The notes under the pieces were generated by a model. It searched no databases, was not told the origin of the DNA, and worked only from the letters and a program-made list of their open reading frames with translations. A stretch of 55,312 bases of DNA from CAZJLP01 sp964546955 (GTDB lineage Bacteria > Verrucomicrobiota > Verrucomicrobiia > Opitutales > Opitutaceae), in the NCBI GenBank assembly GCA_964546955.1, contig CAZJLP010000035.1:1-55312 (forward strand), given 5' to 3'. Both the position numbers and the translations under genes were made by a program. This document shows positions 26,043 through 34,114 of the stretch, one piece after another; positions within the stretch are counted from its first letter, which is position 1; each line of letters begins with the position of its first letter.

Positions 26043-28277
26043 GTGCCCGTGGCCAAGCCTAAGAAGCACTTCCTGATCCGCTGTCTTCTCCTGGCCCTGC
26101 TTCCGGCTGCTTGGTGCGTACTCGGGGAAGTAGGCTTGCTCGATTTTCTGGAGAACAAACTCCTCGATTCCCGCTTCCGTTTTCGCGGCGAAAAGCAGGC
26201 GCCGATCAACGTCGTCTATGTGGATGTCGATGCAGCCTCCACCGCCGACCTGGGTAACCAGCCCTGGGATCGCTCGTTTTTCGTGGAGGTCGGCCGCGCG
26301 CTTCTCACCGCGGGGAAAGCGCGGGCAATCGGGATAGACTACATCTTCTCCGAGAAGGGAAAGCCACAGTTGGTGGATGATGAACGGTTCCGCGCGGGAA
26401 CACGGCAGTTGGGGTTGTTCCTCCGAGACAATCCGCAGGTCATCGTTGCGGCGGGTTATGCGGCGGCGAGCGATCGCGATGTGAATGAGAAAACGATCAT
26501 CCGCGAGCTCCCACGGGTGCGAGGTGCACAAGCCAAAGCGGAGGCTCCGGAGAAATCTGAATTTCGCCACTCGCCCCACATCGTATGGGATACCCCCGTG
26601 GGGCTGATCGATACACTCCACGGCGGCACTCGCTGGGTCCCCACCTTCGCACCCGCGGAAAAGCATTATTACCACATGGCGGTGCAGCTAGCGCGAGTAT
26701 ACTGGGGTCTAGATGAGCCGCAGCTCCAGGTCTTTCCCGATCGCCTGGAAATGCGCAGGGTGGATGGAGCGGTTCAGGCAGCCATTCCGCTGAAGGATGG
26801 GCAGGATGTGCAAGTGAACTGGTTTTCCCGTTGGCACTCGCCCGGAAAGAACCATCACGAAAGTTTCGTTCAGGTGCTCGCTCTGGCGCAGATGCTGAAT
26901 TCAGAAAAGCCTGAGGAAAAGAGTATCGCAGTGGAGTATTTCAAACGTTTCGAGGATTCGGTCGTGCTGATCGGCCCCGTGGACCCCTTGCTGCACGATC
27001 TTTCGCCGACGCCGTTTGACGCCAAGCCTGTACCGCGGGTGGGCATCCATGGAAACCTCCTCAAGACCATCGTATCGGGAGAATACCTGCGCGAAGTTTC
27101 GCCAGCGTTCCGGGCCGCGCTGGTCTTCCTGCTGACCGGGCTGGTGTGCGCGCTGGCCGCTTTCGGCAGCGGGCGAAATCCAGTATGGCGGGCGGGGAGT
27201 GTCCTGCTGCTGGCCGCGTATGTCGGCCTGGCCTACCTCGTTTTCGCGCGAAGCCACTTGGTGCTGCCGATGACGGCCCCGATTGGCGCCGCCTTCACCA
27301 CCAGCTTCGCCACCGTGATCTGGCAACTGGTGGCGGAGGAAAAGCAGAAGAGCCGGATCAAAGGGATGTTCGGCACCTACGTGTCGCCGCAATTGGTAAG
27401 CCGGCTGATCGAGTCCGGCGAGGATCCGAAGCTTGGCGGCGCGGAGGTCGAGATCACGGCTTATTTCAGCGACATCGAGAACTTCTCCGCGTTTTCGGAA
27501 CAGCTTTCACCCGCTCGCGTGGTCGAGCTGATGAATGAATACCTGACCGCCGCGACCGACATCATCACCGCGCAGGGCGGCACCCTCGACAAGTACATTG
27601 GCGACGCAGTCGTCGCCATGTTTGGCGCGCCCGTCGCGATGCCCGATCACGCCTATCGCGCGTGCGTGAGCTCGCAGCTGGTTCAGCGGCGCCTGGGCGA
27701 ACTGCGGCGCAAGTGGGGGGCCGAGGCCGGCAAGTGGCCTGAAGGTGTGACGCGCATGCATACACGAATCGGTTTGAACAGCGGGCGGGCCGTGGTCGGA
27801 AACATGGGATCGCTCACGCGTTTCAACTACACGATGATGGGCGACAATGTGAACCTCGGCGCTCGCATGGAAAGCGGCGCCCGCACTTACGGTGCGGCGA
27901 CGCTCGTGACCGAAGCGACCAAAGCGGCAGCGGAGAAATTCGGCGAACGGTGTGTCTTCCGGTTTCTCGACCGCATCGTGGTGAAAGGCCGAACTCAACC
28001 CGTTTCAATCTACGAATTGGCCGGGCTGCAGGAGCACCTTCCGCAGTCCGCGCACGATTGTATCGCCGTGTTTGGCCGAGCCCTGGACCACTACTTTCGC
28101 CAGGATTGGGTCGCGGCTCGGGCGCTCTTTCAAAAAGCGGCGGAGCTCGAGTGGCACCAGACCACCGGGGCCGATCAGATCAATCCCTCGCTCCTCTATC
28201 TAAAGCGCTGCGAGCTCATGAAGCTGAACCCGCCGGGCAAGGATTGGGACGGGGTGTACGTCATGCGCTCGAAGTGA
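26043..28277 (+). CDS. CHASE2-domain adenylate/guanylate cyclase
   Basis: 744 residues from a GTG start. An N-terminal membrane helix (residues about 9-30) is followed by a periplasmic CHASE2 domain (LLDSRFRFRG, INVVYVDVDAAS, PWDRSFF) to about 350. Two to three membrane helices follow, then a class III cyclase domain (about 460-650). Visible catalytic parts are AYFSDIENFSAFSE with the metal-binding aspartates, TLDKYIGDAVVAMFGAP, and the second half NYTMMGDNVNLGARMES. The K in LDKYIGD fits an adenine-specific enzyme. The C-terminal about 80 residues are helical. It probably converts an envelope signal into cAMP, with the FecR protein upstream as candidate partner. Confidence 0.9.
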   Translation: MPVAKPKKHFLIRCLLLALLPAAWCVLGEVGLLDFLENKLLDSRFRFRGEKQAPINVVYVDVDAASTADLGNQPWDRSFFVEVGRALLTAGKARAIGIDYIFSEKGKPQLVDDERFRAGTRQLGLFLRDNPQVIVAAGYAAASDRDVNEKTIIRELPRVRGAQAKAEAPEKSEFRHSPHIVWDTPVGLIDTLHGGTRWVPTFAPAEKHYYHMAVQLARVYWGLDEPQLQVFPDRLEMRRVDGAVQAAIPLKDGQDVQVNWFSRWHSPGKNHHESFVQVLALAQMLNSEKPEEKSIAVEYFKRFEDSVVLIGPVDPLLHDLSPTPFDAKPVPRVGIHGNLLKTIVSGEYLREVSPAFRAALVFLLTGLVCALAAFGSGRNPVWRAGSVLLLAAYVGLAYLVFARSHLVLPMTAPIGAAFTTSFATVIWQLVAEEKQKSRIKGMFGTYVSPQLVSRLIESGEDPKLGGAEVEITAYFSDIENFSAFSEQLSPARVVELMNEYLTAATDIITAQGGTLDKYIGDAVVAMFGAPVAMPDHAYRACVSSQLVQRRLGELRRKWGAEAGKWPEGVTRMHTRIGLNSGRAVVGNMGSLTRFNYTMMGDNVNLGARMESGARTYGAATLVTEATKAAAEKFGERCVFRFLDRIVVKGRTQPVSIYELAGLQEHLPQSAHDCIAVFGRALDHYFRQDWVAARALFQKAAELEWHQTTGADQINPSLLYLKRCELMKLNPPGKDWDGVYVMRSK

Positions 28278-28280
28278 GGC

Positions 28281-28418
28281 GGCAGGGCGAGTGCCTCCGG
28301 CCGAGCCGTCCTCCCAGGAAATGCCGCATGCGTGCATCCGAGCCGCGCAGTTGAAAAAGTAGGCCTGATAGCCTCATCGAGACCACCCACGGCGAGTCCA
28401 GAGGCCTCGCCTTACCTT
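28281..28418. repeat. REP-like element pair, inverted
   Basis: Downstream of the cyclase gene. GGCAGGGCGAGTGCCTCC at 28281-28298 and, inverted, GGCGAGTCCAGAGGCCTCGC at 28391-28410 continuing to CTTACCTT at 28418. This matches the glgB-MarR copy in both sequence and arrangement (two inverted ends about 140 bp apart). The space between contains no coding frame. Confidence 0.72.
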
Positions 28419-28453
28419 CGATCGCAGCAGCGGATTTCAGCTGAGGCTCAAAA

Positions 28454-28479
28454 AAAAGGCCCGCCGAAGCGGGCCTTTT
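28454..28479 (-). terminator. Intrinsic terminator of ilvB
   Basis: Perfect 11-bp stem AAAAGGCCCGC / GCGGGCCTTTT with a CGAA loop (TTCG when read on the minus strand), directly after the ilvB stop at 28481. On the minus strand the stem is followed by seven T residues, as expected for rho-independent termination of the leftward ilvB transcript. It may also work weakly for rightward transcription. Confidence 0.93.
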
Positions 28480-28480
28480 G

Positions 28481-30268
28481 TTATTTGAGAATCATTTCCT
28501 TCACCGTCTTGCCGGCCGGGATCATCGGCAGCACGTGTTCGGTGTAGGGGACGATGACGTCGAGGACGTACGGACCGTCGTGGTCGAGCATCTCCTGAAT
28601 GGCTGCGCGCAGCTCGCTCTTTTTGAGAACGCGGCGGCCTTTGACGCCGAATCCCTCGGCGATCTTGACGAAATCCGGGTAGAGGCCGCCGGGATTGTCT
28701 GGGCTGCCCACATTGTTTTCGTCACCGAGGATCGTATTGCCGCGAACGCTGCCGTAGAAGCGGTCTTCCCATTGCACCACCATGCCGAGGTGCTGATTGT
28801 TCAAGATCATCGCCTTTGCCGCGATCTTTTCGATGTGGCAGGTGGCCAGTTCCTGAATGTTCATCACGAACGAACCGTCGCCGTCGATATCGATCACCTG
28901 TTTATCGGGGCAAGCCACCTTGGCACCCATGGCCGCGGGGTAGCCGTAGCCCATCGCGCCCAGACCGAGCGAACTGATGTAGCGGCGCGGTTTATCGAAG
29001 CGGTAGAACTGCGCGGCCCACATCTGGTGCTGGCCCACGCCGGTGGTGATGATGGCATCGCCTTTCGTCAGCTCGTAAAGCGTGGCCACGGCTTCCTGCG
29101 GAAGGATGTGCGGGCTCTTGCCGAAACCGGCGGCGCTGTCGAAAGGATAGTCACGCTTCCATTCGGCCAGCTGCTGATGCCAGGCGGCATTGTCGGGCGG
29201 CGTGAACTTGAGCGCTGCGATGAGTTCGTTGAGGCGCGTCAACGCATGGTTCAGATCCGAGCAGATCGGATACTGCACGCGCTTGTTTTTGTTGTGTTCG
29301 GCCGCGTCGATGTCGAGGTGGACGATCTTGGCCGAGGTCGCGAATTTATCGACGGCTCCCGTGATGCGGTCGTCGAAGCGCGCGCCGAAGCAGAGCAGCA
29401 GATCCGATTGGTCGACCGCCCAATTGCCATAAGCCGCACCGTGCATGCCGAACCATTGGAGCGACAGTTTGTGCGTTTCCGGAAAGGCGCCCACTCCCAT
29501 CAGGGTGGTGGCTACGTTGATGTTCGTCTTCTCGGCGAAGGATTTGAGCTGCGCATGCGCCTCCGCGGAGACAACGCCGCCGCCGACATAGAGGATCGGC
29601 TTCTTCGCTTCCGCGATCAGAGAAAGCACTTGCTTGAGCTGCTCATCGGTCGCTTTCGGAATTTGCGTGATCAGCGGATTGCGAAATTCGACCGTCGCAG
29701 GGTACACCGGGGTGAATTTCGCCTGCTGGACATCCTTCGGGATATCGATGATCACCGGCCCTGGACGACCGGTGCGGGCAAGGTGGAAAGCCTCTTTGAA
29801 GATGCGCGGCAGGTCGTGCACGTTCATCACCAAATAGGAGTGCTTTACGATCGGCAGGGTCATGCCGAAAAAGTCCGTCTCCTGGAACGCACTTTTCCCA
29901 ATGTACTTCGAGTACACTTGGCCGGTGATGGCCACGATCGGGGTTGAATCCATGTAGGCGTCGGCGATGGCCGAGACCAAGTTGGTCGCTCCGGGACCCG
30001 AGGTCGCCATGCAAACGCCCACTTTGCCGGTGGCGCGGGCATAACCTTCGGCCGCAAAAGATCCTCCCTGTTCGTGACGGGGCAGTATGGTGCGGATCTT
30101 ATCCGTGCGGGCGAGGGATTGGTGAAGCTCCTGGGAGGCTCCGCCTGGGTAGGCAAAAATAACGTCAACCCCTTCACGGATAAGGCACTCGACGACGCAG
30201 TCGGAACCTTTCATCTCTTTGCCGATTTCAGGCTGAGGAAACGAAGTGGGCGAGGTGGACGATTTCAT
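28481..30268 (-). CDS. ilvB: Acetolactate synthase, large subunit
   Basis: Thiamine-diphosphate enzyme that condenses pyruvate (with pyruvate or 2-oxobutyrate) in branched-chain amino-acid synthesis. 595 residues. It shows VIFAYPGGASQELH, RHEQGGSFAAEGYAR (catalytic Glu), TSGPGATNLVSAIADAYMDS, and the TPP/Mg motif beginning IDGDGSFVMNIQ and ending in NN about 30 residues later. All of these are typical of AHAS large subunits. No ilvN or ilvC follows: transcription ends at a terminator 1 bp after the stop. The regulatory subunit must be encoded elsewhere. About 110 bp separate it from the gene upstream on the same strand. Confidence 0.94.
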   Translation of the reverse strand: MKSSTSPTSFPQPEIGKEMKGSDCVVECLIREGVDVIFAYPGGASQELHQSLARTDKIRTILPRHEQGGSFAAEGYARATGKVGVCMATSGPGATNLVSAIADAYMDSTPIVAITGQVYSKYIGKSAFQETDFFGMTLPIVKHSYLVMNVHDLPRIFKEAFHLARTGRPGPVIIDIPKDVQQAKFTPVYPATVEFRNPLITQIPKATDEQLKQVLSLIAEAKKPILYVGGGVVSAEAHAQLKSFAEKTNINVATTLMGVGAFPETHKLSLQWFGMHGAAYGNWAVDQSDLLLCFGARFDDRITGAVDKFATSAKIVHLDIDAAEHNKNKRVQYPICSDLNHALTRLNELIAALKFTPPDNAAWHQQLAEWKRDYPFDSAAGFGKSPHILPQEAVATLYELTKGDAIITTGVGQHQMWAAQFYRFDKPRRYISSLGLGAMGYGYPAAMGAKVACPDKQVIDIDGDGSFVMNIQELATCHIEKIAAKAMILNNQHLGMVVQWEDRFYGSVRGNTILGDENNVGSPDNPGGLYPDFVKIAEGFGVKGRRVLKKSELRAAIQEMLDHDGPYVLDVIVPYTEHVLPMIPAGKTVKEMILK

Positions 30269-30378
30269 AGGCGCTTGTAGGACAAGAATGAAGGGTCAGA
30301 GAATGCGCCCGGAGCCCTCCGAGGCAAGCGCGGAAAACCTGTCCTCGCAGGAGGGTGACCCCTCTGCTTGCCCCGGTG

Positions 30379-31551
30379 CTAAAACGTCGGCGTGCCGGCC
30401 AGCGCAGCGCCGGCGAAAACGTGCTCCACCGCACGGTCAAACAAGAGGCGCCGTTGCTCGGGCGAGAGGCCCGGCTCGAAAACCGCATTGCGGTAATCGT
30501 TCTGATGGCCCGCAGCCCGGGGAACTGCGCCCGCTTGGGCGAGGCCTCTCCGGATTTCTTCCGCCAGCGCTTCCAGGTCCTTCATCTGGGCCTCATGTTG
30601 GGCGGCGAGCGATTGAAACGCCTTAGGCGATGGGCCGAAAAAACGGCCGTCTTCGCGAAAAACCACGTCGGCGAGCTCATTCTTGAGAGCAGCCTTGGAG
30701 GCGTCGAAAGTTGCGATCTTCGCCTCCAATGCCGCGGGCAAGTCGGCGGGAATGCGCACCGCTGCCAATTCCGGGGAGAAATAGATCAGTCTGCCTTCGC
30801 TGGCTTTCGACGGCGCCGCGTTCCAGGGGGTCTGTTGGCGGTGCGCCGCCACTTCGCGCAGCAACCGGCGCTGCGTCATGGAGAGCCCCTCTCCATAGTG
30901 GGCGAGACTACGTGCCACTTCAGCCTCAAACGAAGCGGTAGAGGGGCCCCGCGACTTCAATACGCCACGCCCCAGCCGCCATTCACGATAATCATCCCAA
31001 CGCGTCATCCGCTTCGCCAATCGCGCCCGGAGCGAGGCCGCGACGGCCTCGAGTTCTGAGATTCGCGGGGCCTGGTCTGCCGCAAATTTCTCCAAGGAGG
31101 CAATTCGCTCGCCGAAAGGCAACGTGGCAACCGCTTCGAGTTTTGCCCGCAGTTCGTTCTGCAGGCTCACCTTTGCGGTGCGGTACGAGAGGAGTGTAGC
31201 TCGAAGTTCTTCGTTCAAGTCCGCGGTCGCGATGCGCGTACTCAGGGGTGCGCAGAAGACATCGTTCGCGAACACCCTGAGCGTTTTCGGAAATTTCGCG
31301 GCCAAGCGCTGCTCGGAGACGGTGGCAAAACCTTCGTTCAGCGGCGGCACGGGCGGCGGGAAAAGAATCGGTTCCAGCTTTGTGGGCGCCATTTTGATGT
31401 CGAAAGAGGGCAGCGAACCGGTGCCCTCGCCACCCTCCACGCCCTGAGCCTGCACGCTCGGCAGGGATAGAGTCGCAAGCAAAGAGAAAGAAAGGCAACG
31501 AACGGAAAGCAGCACGCGATAGGGAACGATGGGGAAGGTTATCATAGGCAT
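30379..31551 (-). CDS. Secreted coiled-coil protein with internal duplication
   Basis: About 390 residues. A signal peptide is visible (VLLSVRCLSFSLLATLSLPSVQA), so it is exported. A Pro-rich stretch (60-72) precedes two related halves. Residues about 105-238 contain LLSYRTAKVSLQNELR and, at the end, LSMTQRRLLREVAAH. Residues about 265-378 contain IATFDASKAALKNELA and LSPEQRRLLFDRAVEH in the same order and spacing. Both halves are helical and probably coiled-coil. I recognise no family. The first in-frame start is TTG 31554, but ATG 31551 or 31545 is more likely. Confidence 0.72.
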   Translation of the reverse strand: MPMITFPIVPYRVLLSVRCLSFSLLATLSLPSVQAQGVEGGEGTGSLPSFDIKMAPTKLEPILFPPPVPPLNEGFATVSEQRLAAKFPKTLRVFANDVFCAPLSTRIATADLNEELRATLLSYRTAKVSLQNELRAKLEAVATLPFGERIASLEKFAADQAPRISELEAVAASLRARLAKRMTRWDDYREWRLGRGVLKSRGPSTASFEAEVARSLAHYGEGLSMTQRRLLREVAAHRQQTPWNAAPSKASEGRLIYFSPELAAVRIPADLPAALEAKIATFDASKAALKNELADVVFREDGRFFGPSPKAFQSLAAQHEAQMKDLEALAEEIRRGLAQAGAVPRAAGHQNDYRNAVFEPGLSPEQRRLLFDRAVEHVFAGAALAGTPTF

Positions 31552-31880
31552 CAATTACCTTGCTAGGAACGTGCCAGTGAAGACGGTGATCTATAAGCGT
31601 ATGTTTTTTAATGGGTTGGAAGAACTGAGAGCCCGCCATATTTTCCGCCGTCGGGGCCCTGCAACCATGCTGCCGTAAAGGTTGAACAGCTGCGTGGTGC
31701 CATCCCCCCATGTCCCGGGCGGATTCATTCAGGGACTCGCCGCCTTCCGCCAACTTTGAACGGGTCGAAACGGGCCGCCCCGCAGCGACCTCGGAGAGGG
31801 GCGTGGGACCCGTGGCGGCCGTCGTGAATCACGCTCGATTCAGCGCTCGACGTCCTTCGTCGCGACCAGAATCTCTCTGC
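31552..31880. other. Divergent intergenic region, about 330 bp
   Basis: Lies between the leftward secreted-protein gene and rightward ymdB-like gene, so it should hold both promoters. An AT-rich patch (GTATGTTTTTTAATGGG, about 31601-31617) is the most promoter-like part. A longer reading frame reaches back into this region from the YmdB start but has no similarity to that family. I looked for an SRP RNA, 6S-like or riboswitch motif on both strands and saw none. Confidence 0.4.
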
Positions 31881-32669
31881 ATGCCCAAGTTGCTTTTTAT
31901 CGGAGACATTGTTGGACGGCCTGGCAGAGAAATCGCCATCGAGCGGGTGAAGGCGCTGCGGGAGCAGCTGGGGATAGATTTCGTCGTCGCAAACGCGGAA
32001 AACGCGGCGGCTGGGGCGGGAATCAACGCAACCATAGCCAAGACGCTGCTCGATGGCGGAATCGACGCGATCACGCTAGGGGATCACGTGTGGGACCAAA
32101 AAGGCTGGGAGTTGGAAATTGCGAATTTCGAACGCGTGTGTCGTCCGGCGAATCTTCCGGCGGCCTGTCCCGGCCGCAATCACGTGATCGTCGAAGCCAA
32201 CGGATTTCGCCTCGGCGTGCTCACGGTCGTGGGACGGCAGTATATCGCGATGAAAGCGGAGTGTCCTTTTGCGACGGTGGACCGCCTCCTGCTTGAATTG
32301 CAGGGAAAAGCGGATGCGGTTTTTGTGGAGATCCACGCTGAGGCGACTTCCGAGAAACAGGCCATGGGCTGGTACCTGGACGGGCGCGCTCTGGCCGTTT
32401 TGGGCACCCATACCCATGTGCCCACGGCCGACGGCTGCGTGCTGCCGCAGGGGACCGCTTTCATGTGCGACGTCGGAATGACGGGACCGTACGCGTCCGT
32501 GCTTGGACGCGAAGTGAAACCGGTGATCGGCCGGTTCCTCGACGGAATGCCTCGCCGCTTCGATGTGGCCGAAGGCGATGTACGGCTTTCCGGCGCCTTG
32601 GTGGAGTTCGATGCTGCGACCAGACGCGCGACAAAGTGCGAGCTGCTGACCGTGCGGAAAAACGAATGA
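31881..32669 (+). CDS. ymdB: YmdB-family metallophosphoesterase
   Basis: 262 residues from ATG 31881. Calcineurin-like fold with the metal ligands in LLFIGDIVGRPGR (Asp), VVANAENAAAGAGI (Asn and Glu-Asn), TLGDHVWDQK (Asp-His), VEIHAEATSEKQAMG and GTHTHVPTADG (paired His). This is the TIGR00282/YmdB pattern. Bacillus YmdB hydrolyses 2',3'- and 3',5'-cyclic nucleotides and influences sporulation/biofilm decisions. The neighbourhood also holds an adenylate cyclase 3.6 kb to the left, so it might be involved in cAMP turnover, but there is no direct evidence. A 9-bp perfect hairpin with a TTTT loop follows the gene (32687-32708). Confidence 0.93.
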   Translation: MPKLLFIGDIVGRPGREIAIERVKALREQLGIDFVVANAENAAAGAGINATIAKTLLDGGIDAITLGDHVWDQKGWELEIANFERVCRPANLPAACPGRNHVIVEANGFRLGVLTVVGRQYIAMKAECPFATVDRLLLELQGKADAVFVEIHAEATSEKQAMGWYLDGRALAVLGTHTHVPTADGCVLPQGTAFMCDVGMTGPYASVLGREVKPVIGRFLDGMPRRFDVAEGDVRLSGALVEFDAATRRATKCELLTVRKNE

Positions 32670-32686
32670 AGGCCGGCCTTCTACCG

Positions 32687-32708
32687 CTCATTGGGTTTTC
32701 CCAATGAG
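32687..32708. terminator. Hairpin after the ymdB-like gene
   Basis: Perfect stem CTCATTGGG / CCCAATGAG (9 bp) with loop TTTT, 18 bp after the stop codon. There is no long T-run behind it (only AGAAGTTTT), so it could be a weak terminator or an mRNA 3'-end stabiliser. Confidence 0.45.
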
Positions 32709-32730
32709 AGAAGTTTTGGAGGTGCGCTTT

Positions 32731-32760
32731 CGCCTAGGGAGCCTCTGAACTCGCGGTCGA
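32731..32760 (+). repeat. Degenerate REP-like copy
   Basis: CGCCTAGGGAGCCTCTGAAC followed by TCGCGGTCGA resembles the 51263-51292 copy (GCCTCTGAACCGCCCGCCGA). It lies in the short gap between the ymdB-like gene and the next gene. A single, partial copy; similarity judged by eye. Confidence 0.5.
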
Positions 32761-32825
32761 AGCAGAAATCACTGCGCGAAGCTACGGTTTGACGCCATCC
32801 AGCGCTGCGTAGATGTTCATATGCC

Positions 32826-34031
32826 ATGTTTCACCGCACACGAGGGCGAGATCAGCATAACCTCTGGCACGAGACAGGCACGCTGGCGACCAAGCGAAAT
32901 GAATCCGATCGGACAATCCCAGTCCCAGAAACTCCTTGGCGGAGCGCTTTCGTCGGCCTGCTAGCATTCTCCTCCTTCGTAGCGCCGTTTACCTGCGGAG
33001 TGCGTGCCAGCGAACTCCAACTCGATCTTCCGGCCTGGTGTCGCAGTCCTGCGGCCCAAGCTACCGCCGACGGGTTCGCCGCCAAGTTCGACCAGCACCC
33101 GTTCATATTCATCGGCAGCACGCACGGCGATGCCAAGATCGAGGAATTCCTTTCCTGCCTCCTGTCGCGCCCTGCGTTCACTAGTCGTGTGACTGACATC
33201 GTCACAGAGTGGGCGAGCTCCGGGCATCAACGCCTGCTCGACCGCTACATTCTCGAACTGGAGCCCGTTCCCAAGAATGACCTTGCTGCCATCTTCCTGG
33301 ACAACGATTCCCCCGAACTCTGGACCACGCTGCCACAGGTCTGGAAAACGCTCGAGGCCCTCCGCGCCGTGAACCGGACCCTGGAGCCTGCGAAGCGGAT
33401 CCGGCTTGTCGGTGGCAATGAAGGCTTCGATTGGCCTCGAGTGAAGACCGCCGCCGATCTCTCCCCATATCCCTACAAAACGAATCTCATCCCTCACCTG
33501 TTAGGCGAACACTTGGCGAAGGTGCCTGGAAATCGCACCCTCGTGGTTTACGGCGAGGCTCACATCCGCTTTGGCGGTAGAAATTTCATGACGGACCTCG
33601 AGGTGAAGATCGGCCGCGCCAAGCTTTTTGTCGTTGGCACCGTGCGTGAACTGGAGCCCAAAGAACGCGACTACCTTGCCGATCTGGGCGATCCATCCGC
33701 CCCGTTCTTCGTTGACGCTGCCAATCTTCCCCGGAAGCCGTGGCCGGACTCGCTCCGCACCAGTCTCGAAGAACGCTCCGACCAGCCTCTGTCCGTCTAC
33801 CTCGACGCCGTGCTCTACCTAGGGCCGGAGAAGGATCGGCACCTCAAAGGAGCGCTCCCGCTCTCAGAGGCGCAACAGCGCGAACTGGAACGCCGTAACG
33901 CAATCAAATATGCCGACCCCCAAGCGGCAATGCGAACCCGGAGCCAGGGCCGCAGCCGGTGGTTTGAATCGCATCCGAATGATTTTGTGGCGCGGCCTTC
34001 GATGGAAAAGGGGTCAGCCTCCGGTAAATAA
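32826..34031 (+). CDS. Secreted ChaN / erythromycin-esterase-like protein
   Basis: 401 residues from ATG 32826. A hydrophobic stretch WRSAFVGLLAFSSFVAPFTCG (residues about 38-58) looks like a signal peptide preceded by an unusually long charged N-region, so the true start may be further in. The mature part has FIFIGSTHGDAKIEEFL, then VTEWASSGHQRLLDRY and, late, TLVVYGEAHIRFGG. A first Gly-x-x-His motif, a middle Glu and a late GEAH are reminiscent of the EreA/ChaN/TIKI hydrolase superfamily. The usual Glu of the first GExH motif is absent (GSTH). The fold is a tentative call; no substrate can be named. Confidence 0.55.
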   Translation: MFHRTRGRDQHNLWHETGTLATKRNESDRTIPVPETPWRSAFVGLLAFSSFVAPFTCGVRASELQLDLPAWCRSPAAQATADGFAAKFDQHPFIFIGSTHGDAKIEEFLSCLLSRPAFTSRVTDIVTEWASSGHQRLLDRYILELEPVPKNDLAAIFLDNDSPELWTTLPQVWKTLEALRAVNRTLEPAKRIRLVGGNEGFDWPRVKTAADLSPYPYKTNLIPHLLGEHLAKVPGNRTLVVYGEAHIRFGGRNFMTDLEVKIGRAKLFVVGTVRELEPKERDYLADLGDPSAPFFVDAANLPRKPWPDSLRTSLEERSDQPLSVYLDAVLYLGPEKDRHLKGALPLSEAQQRELERRNAIKYADPQAAMRTRSQGRSRWFESHPNDFVARPSMEKGSASGK

Positions 34032-34114
34032 TGGGTGTGACTAGCGAAGGCGTCCGTCGCTGGCGCGGGTAGATCACGCGCGAGCTGCTGAGCCCTCAAG
34101 TGACGCTTCACCAC

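Noticed and set aside
31552..31880. Possible structured RNA between the divergent genes
   Set aside because: GC-rich, with some pairing potential, but no SRP, 6S, tmRNA or riboswitch signature on either strand.
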